A DNA stretch of 19,683 nt. It comes from Pseudomonadales bacterium (GTDB taxonomy: Bacteria > Pseudomonadota > Gammaproteobacteria > Pseudomonadales > Azotimanducaceae). Both the position numbers and the translations under genes were made by a program. The notes beneath the pieces were generated by a model. That model saw only the letters and a list, made by a program, of their open reading frames with translations. It ran no database searches and was not told where the DNA came from. The stretch is taken from assembly GCA_007128525.1 (NCBI GenBank), contig SKXG01000436.1:1-19683 (forward strand). Direction: 5' to 3'. Every line of letters starts with the position of its first letter. Position 1 is the first letter of the stretch. Below are positions 16,088-19,683 of this stretch, one piece after another.

Positions 16088-16105
16088 GTAACAGTCCAGT
16101 GTCAG
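16088..16105 (-). promoter_or_regulatory. Weak candidate Pho box between GDPD gene and phnD
   Basis: On the minus strand this reads CTGACAC-TGGA-CTGTTAC. It resembles the PhoB consensus of two CTGTCAT-like 7-mers separated by 4 bases; each half matches 5 of 7 positions, and the spacing is exact. The spacer is not AT-rich, unlike the usual box. On the plus strand, TATAGC at 16123-16128 could serve phnD as a -10 box 17 bases downstream. The gene content (phosphodiesterase and phosphonate-type importer) makes phosphate-starvation control plausible, but the match is modest and could be chance. Confidence 0.35.
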
Positions 16106-16183
16106 GCTGCCCACCGGGCCTGTATAGCGCAGCCTGGACGTTGTATGTTGCGTTCTGATGTCATCTGGCTGTGAGTCTATGTC

Positions 16184-17155
16184 ATGAGAAGTCTGTCTGT
16201 ATTTAGCCTGGGCTTGAGCCTGCTGCTTGGTGCGCTATGGGCCGGGTCGGCATGGGCCCAGCAGGACTGTCATCCCGGAAACCTGGCGGCGCACCTGTGT
16301 GACCGTACCGGAGACATGGTCGCGGACCCACCGGATGACCCGCGCCGACATGTCGATCCCCGCGTGCTGATCTTTGCCTACACGCCGGTGGAAGATCCAG
16401 CCGTCTATGCCCGGGTTTGGGCAGGTTTTATCGATCACCTGCAGAATGTGACCGGCAAGCGCGTGCAGTTCTTTCCAGTGCAATCCAATGCGGCCCAGTT
16501 GGAAGCTATGCGGGCTGGCCGGCTGCACATCGCAGGATTCAACACCGGGTCGACGCCACTGGCAGTCAACTGCGCCGGTTTTGTGCCGTTCACGATGATG
16601 GCACGCGAAGACGACAGCTACGGTTATGAGATGGAAATCATCGTCCGCGCCGACAGTGATATTGAGGCGCTGTCCGACCTGCGCGGCCGGCGTCTGGCCT
16701 TTACGCAGCCGACGTCCAATTCTGGCTACAAGGCGCCGGTTGCGTTGCTCGAAGCCGAGGGGTTGACGGAAGGCGATTACCGCTCGGCCTTCTCCGGCAA
16801 ACATGACAACTCGATTCTGGGTGTGATCAATCGCGACTATGATGCCGCCGCCATCGCCAATTCAGTGTTGCGCCGCATGTTGGCACGTGGCGTGATCGAG
16901 CCGGATCAGTACCGCAGCCTCTATCGCAGCGATCGCTTCCCGACCACAGCCTTTGGCCACGCCCACAATCTGAAGCCGGAGCTGGCCGCGAAGGTGCGGG
17001 AAGCCTTCTTCAGCTTTCCGTGGGAAGGCTCCGAACTCGAGGCAGAATTTCGGGAGTCCGGCGAGGCGCAGTTCATCCCCATCACCTACACGGAACACTG
17101 GGCGGCCATTCGAGAGATCGACGAGCTGACTGGTGTCAGCTATCAGTGTCGCTGA
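16184..17155 (+). CDS. phnD: Phosphonate/phosphite/phosphate ABC importer, substrate-binding protein PhnD
   Basis: A periplasmic binding protein that delivers phosphonates, phosphite or related oxyanions to the PhnCE importer. It has 323 residues and a signal peptide with a likely cut after AWA (residue 25). An N-terminal extension (about 29-58) has Cys29, Cys39 and an acidic loop [10 protein letters not shown]. The binding domain follows with [43 protein letters not shown] and [13 protein letters not shown]. The last forms the typical anion-binding loop of PhnD-type proteins. No strong ribosome-binding site is visible before the ATG, but the signal peptide fixes the start. Its stop shares a base with the phnC start. 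The transporter family is certain; which phosphorus compound it binds is not. Confidence 0.92.
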   Translation: MRSLSVFSLGLSLLLGALWAGSAWAQQDCHPGNLAAHLCDRTGDMVADPPDDPRRHVDPRVLIFAYTPVEDPAVYARVWAGFIDHLQNVTGKRVQFFPVQSNAAQLEAMRAGRLHIAGFNTGSTPLAVNCAGFVPFTMMAREDDSYGYEMEIIVRADSDIEALSDLRGRRLAFTQPTSNSGYKAPVALLEAEGLTEGDYRSAFSGKHDNSILGVINRDYDAAAIANSVLRRMLARGVIEPDQYRSLYRSDRFPTTAFGHAHNLKPELAAKVREAFFSFPWEGSELEAEFRESGEAQFIPITYTEHWAAIREIDELTGVSYQCR

Positions 17156-17934
17156 TGCTGCGTATCGAGGCGTTATGCAAGCGTTACGGCCGGGATGCAC
17201 TGGCGCTGGATGATGTGCGCTTGAATCTGGCTGCCGGTGAAGTCATTGCGCTGATCGGTCCGTCCGGTGCCGGCAAGAGCACGCTGATCCGTTGCATCAA
17301 CCGGCTGGTGGAGCCAACCAGCGGCAAGATCTGGCTCGGAGACACCGAGCTGACGTCGCTGAACAGTCGGGCGCTGCGCAAAGCCCGGCGCCGAATCGGC
17401 ATGATCTTTCAGGAGTTCGCGCTGGTCGAACGGCTCAGCGTGATGGAGAACCTGCTGTCCGGCCGGCTTGGCTATGTCGGCTTCTGGCGCGCTGCGCTGC
17501 GCAAATTCCCACAGTCGGACATCGATCGCGCTTTCGACCTGCTCGATCGCGTCGGCCTGCCGGACTATGCCGATCGCCGTGCCGATGCGCTCTCCGGTGG
17601 TCAGCGGCAACGGGTCGGCATCGCCAGGGCACTTATGCAGACGCCGGATATGCTGCTGGTCGATGAGCCCACAGCCAGCCTCGACCCGCGCACCTCGCGC
17701 CAGATCATGCGCCTGATCAGCGAGATCTGCGCCGAGCAGGGGTTGCCGGCCATCATCAACATTCATGATGTGCCGTTGGCGCAGCGCTATTGCCGTCGCA
17801 TCGTCGGATTACGCCAGGGCCGGATCGTCTACGACGGCCCGGCAGAGGGGCTCAGCGCCGAGGTGTTGACGGACATTTACGGCGCCGAGGACTGGGAAGC
17901 ATCGTCACGGGCTGACGAGGGTGCTGAGGCGTGA
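17155..17934 (+). CDS. phnC: Phosphonate-type ABC importer, ATPase subunit PhnC
   Basis: The ATP-hydrolysing subunit of the importer, 259 residues, located on the cytoplasmic side. All ABC motifs are present: Walker A GPSGAGKS at 35-42, Q-loop in [19 protein letters not shown], signature LSGGQRQR from residue 146, Walker B LLVDEP (Asp170, Glu171), D-loop SLDP, and the switch histidine in [26 protein letters not shown] is characteristic of PhnC. The ATG at 17155 shares one base with the phnD stop (TGATG). It starts directly in the ABC domain; an in-frame upstream start inside phnD would add a meaningless leader. The stop overlaps the GTG start of the next gene by 4 bp. The call is firm. Confidence 0.95.
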   Translation: MLRIEALCKRYGRDALALDDVRLNLAAGEVIALIGPSGAGKSTLIRCINRLVEPTSGKIWLGDTELTSLNSRALRKARRRIGMIFQEFALVERLSVMENLLSGRLGYVGFWRAALRKFPQSDIDRAFDLLDRVGLPDYADRRADALSGGQRQRVGIARALMQTPDMLLVDEPTASLDPRTSRQIMRLISEICAEQGLPAIINIHDVPLAQRYCRRIVGLRQGRIVYDGPAEGLSAEVLTDIYGAEDWEASSRADEGAEA

Positions 17935-18746
17935 ATACCGGAGCTGTACCTGGCCGTGCTCGGCGGCAATGGCGGCGGCCGCCGCTGATCGCCGACCGGC
18001 GTCTGCGCTGGGCGCTGTATCTGAGCCTGGTGCTCTATCTGGTCGTCGGCATCGGCAGCCTGGAGGTGAACTGGCAGCGTGTGGTGGACGGCCTTGATCG
18101 GGGTGCGGCCTTCGCCGGTGCGCTGCTGCGGCCCGACTTCAGCAGCCGCGGCCCGGAGATATTGGAAGGTCTGCTGGAGAGCCTGAGCATGACGCTCACC
18201 GCGACCGTCATCGGGCTGTTGCTGGCGGTACCCGTTGCCATCGGCGCTGCCCGCAATCTGGCGCCGCTGCCGGTGTATGTGTTGTGTCGTGGCATCATCG
18301 CCGTTTCGCGCAGTTTTCAGGAAATCATCATCGCCATATTGTTTGTGGCCATGCTGGGTTTCGGCCCGCTCGCCGGTGTGGCTACGCTGGCTTTTGCCAG
18401 CATCGGTTTTATTGCCAAGCTGCTGGCCGAAGACATCGAAGCCATGGACCCGAAGCCGATTGACGCCATCCGTGCCAGTGGCGCGCCACCGGGTCTGCTG
18501 CTGAACTGGGCGGTGCAGCCACAGGTGCTGCCGCGCCTGGCGGGCATCACTCTGTACCGGCTCGACATCAATTTCCGGGAAGCGGCCATCATCGGCATCG
18601 TCGGTGCCGGGGGCATCGGCGCCACGCTGAACACCGCGTTTGACCGCTACGAATACGGCACAGCGGCGGCCATTTTGCTGCTCATCATCATTCTGGTGAT
18701 GAGCGCGGAATATGCCTCCGGCATTCTTCGTGAACGGCTACGCTGA
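17931..18746 (+). CDS. phnE: Phosphonate-type ABC importer, permease PhnE, first copy
   Basis: An inner-membrane permease of 271 residues. A basic N-terminus ([18 protein letters not shown]) precedes a first membrane span near residues 25-42. Further spans appear in [41 protein letters not shown] and [18 protein letters not shown]. The EAA-type loop that docks on PhnC starts near residue 167 ([19 protein letters not shown]), and [19 protein letters not shown] is a strong PhnE signature. The start is GTG at 17931, overlapping the phnC stop (GTGA), with GAGGG about 9 bases upstream. The gene shares one base with the next permease gene. It is one of two tandem permeases that probably form a heterodimeric channel. 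Confidence 0.93.
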   Translation: MNTGAVPGRARRQWRRPPLIADRRLRWALYLSLVLYLVVGIGSLEVNWQRVVDGLDRGAAFAGALLRPDFSSRGPEILEGLLESLSMTLTATVIGLLLAVPVAIGAARNLAPLPVYVLCRGIIAVSRSFQEIIIAILFVAMLGFGPLAGVATLAFASIGFIAKLLAEDIEAMDPKPIDAIRASGAPPGLLLNWAVQPQVLPRLAGITLYRLDINFREAAIIGIVGAGGIGATLNTAFDRYEYGTAAAILLLIIILVMSAEYASGILRERLR

Positions 18747-19561
18747 TGCCGGTCTGGTCGGAACAGGGTCGTCGCTACTGGAAGCGCTTGAGCGGTCGCG
18801 ACAGCCTGCTGCGTTGGTTCGGCTGGCTGCTTTTGGTGCTGCTGCTGGTCTGGAGCTGGCATCTGATCAGCGAGCGTACCATCTGGGTGTTCGTACTTGA
18901 TGCACCGGCGCAGGGTGCCGATCTGATCGAACGCATGTTCCCACCGCGCTGGGATTATATGCCGCAGCTCTGGCGACCGCTGTGGGACACGCTGAACATC
19001 GCCACGCTCGGCACCATGATTGCGGTGCTGCTGGGTACACCGCTGGCTTTCCTCGCGGCGCGCAACACCACGCCGTCGGTGACGCTGGTTCGGCCAGTGG
19101 CATTGCTGATTATCGTTGGATCACGCTCGATCAACTCATTGATCTGGGCGCTGTTGCTGGTGCTGATTTTCGGGCCTGGCGTGCTGGCCGGCGTCATCGC
19201 CATTGCACTGCGCTCTATCGGCTTTATTGGCAAGCTGGTCTATGAAGCCATCGAGGAGAGTGACCGGCGGCCGGTTGAGGCCATCACCGCCACCGGTGCG
19301 AGTGCGGCACAACTGCGCCTGTATGCGATCGTGCCGCAGGTGCTGCCGGCCTGGGTGGGCACCAGCGTCTATCGCTGGGACATCAATATCCGTGAGGCCA
19401 CTGTGCTCGGACTGGTCGGCGCCGGTGGCATCGGTGTGGAACTGATGGCGTCGGTCAACACCCTGGCCTGGGGACAGGTCAGCCTGATATTCGGACTGAT
19501 CTTGCTGACGGTTCTGTTCAGTGAGTGGGTATCGGCGCGGGTGCGGGCTGCGACCATTTAA
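18746..19561 (+). CDS. phnE: Phosphonate-type ABC importer, permease PhnE, second copy
   Basis: The second permease, also 271 residues, with its EAA-type loop at the same residue position (about 167, EAIEESDRRPVEAITATGA). Membrane spans are seen in FGWLLLVLLLVWSWHLI, LGTMIAVLLGTPLAFLAA, LIWALLLVLIFGPGVLAGVIAIA and VSLIFGLILLTVLFSEWV. IREATVLGLVGAGGIGVEL matches the PhnE signature. Equal length and aligned loops point to an old tandem duplication, while overall sequence differs clearly from the first copy. Between its N-terminal and second spans it carries a longer loop, including DLIERMFPPRWDYMPQLWRPLWDTL. The ATG shares one base with the preceding stop. It ends the importer cluster, 25 bp from the convergent edge gene. 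Confidence 0.93.
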   Translation: MPVWSEQGRRYWKRLSGRDSLLRWFGWLLLVLLLVWSWHLISERTIWVFVLDAPAQGADLIERMFPPRWDYMPQLWRPLWDTLNIATLGTMIAVLLGTPLAFLAARNTTPSVTLVRPVALLIIVGSRSINSLIWALLLVLIFGPGVLAGVIAIALRSIGFIGKLVYEAIEESDRRPVEAITATGASAAQLRLYAIVPQVLPAWVGTSVYRWDINIREATVLGLVGAGGIGVELMASVNTLAWGQVSLIFGLILLTVLFSEWVSARVRAATI

Positions 19562-19586
19562 CAGCCCACGTTACCCGCCTTCGACG

Positions 19587-19683
19587 TCAGAGCCGGCACA
19601 GTATCTCCGCCGCCCGGTGCAAGGTGTCATCGTCCTTGGCAAAACAAAACCGCAGCAGGCGTTGATCCGGCGCCGGCTCGGCC
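19587..19683 (-). CDS. Aminotransferase (class I/II), C-terminal fragment at window edge
   Basis: Only the last 31 codons are in the window; the gene continues past the right edge. Read on the minus strand the end is AEPAPDQRLLRFCFAKDDD followed by TLHRAAEILCRL and a TGA stop. The pattern, a hydrophobic strand R-L/F-C-F-A-K followed by D-x-T-L and a helix ending in L, is the usual C-terminus of pyridoxal-phosphate aminotransferases of the methionine/kynurenine aminotransferase (YbdL-like) type. It converges on phnE. The identification rests on a short stretch, so the exact enzyme is uncertain. Confidence 0.7.
   Translation of the reverse strand, partial: AEPAPDQRLLRFCFAKDDDTLHRAAEILCRL

Noticed and set aside
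17020..17154. Upstream in-frame start for phnC within phnD
   Set aside because: The extra residues do not resemble any ABC ATPase, whereas the ATG at 17155 begins directly at the conserved domain and couples to the phnD stop.
1..19683. Mobile elements, CRISPR arrays, tRNA or rRNA genes
   Set aside because: No transposase, integrase, regular spacer-repeat pattern or structural RNA signature was seen on either strand by reading.

Overview
The window reads as GC-rich chromosomal DNA from a proteobacterium, most likely a gammaproteobacterium. The main clue is the order leuS-lptE-holA at the left end, which is typical of that class. LptE and the many exported proteins also point to a Gram-negative cell. 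No rRNA, tRNA, CRISPR, insertion sequence, integrase or phage gene was seen. The genus cannot be named from sequence alone.

Left block (1-3596): the 3' end of leuS overlaps lptE, which overlaps holA. A histidine phosphatase gene converges on holA and overlaps its end by 13 bp. In E. coli nadD follows holA; here it does not.

Cobalt-chelatase-like block (3690-7889): cobS and cobT, an AAA+ ATPase and VWA protein pair, overlap by 4 bp. Two different Nudix hydrolase genes follow on the same strand with overlapping or nearly abutting junctions. No cobN, other cobalamin gene or B12 riboswitch is present. A perfect 17-bp palindrome lies just before cobS.

Redox and stress block (7890-10812): a glutathionyl-hydroquinone reductase-type GST converges on an OsmC-family peroxidase-like gene, with a strong hairpin terminator between them. 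The OsmC gene diverges from a GlxA-type AraC regulator across about 160 bp that contains overlapping inverted repeats.

Middle block (10813-14974): the helicase gene hrpB, a very small exported protein with a histidine cluster, and on the opposite strand an exported TPR protein ending in a TonB-like domain.

Phosphorus block (14975-19561): a lipoprotein glycerophosphodiester phosphodiesterase diverges from a complete phosphonate/phosphite-type ABC importer, phnD-phnC-phnE1-phnE2, whose genes overlap tightly. A weak Pho-box-like element lies in the shared upstream region. Together these look like a phosphorus-scavenging locus, although no C-P bond-cleaving enzyme is visible. At the right edge lies the last part of an aminotransferase gene on the minus strand.

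I found no clearly new system. The best leads are the orphan cobST-Nudix cluster, the calcium-loop-like N-terminus of PhnD, the histidine-cluster small protein, and several unexplained palindromes and direct repeats in promoter regions.
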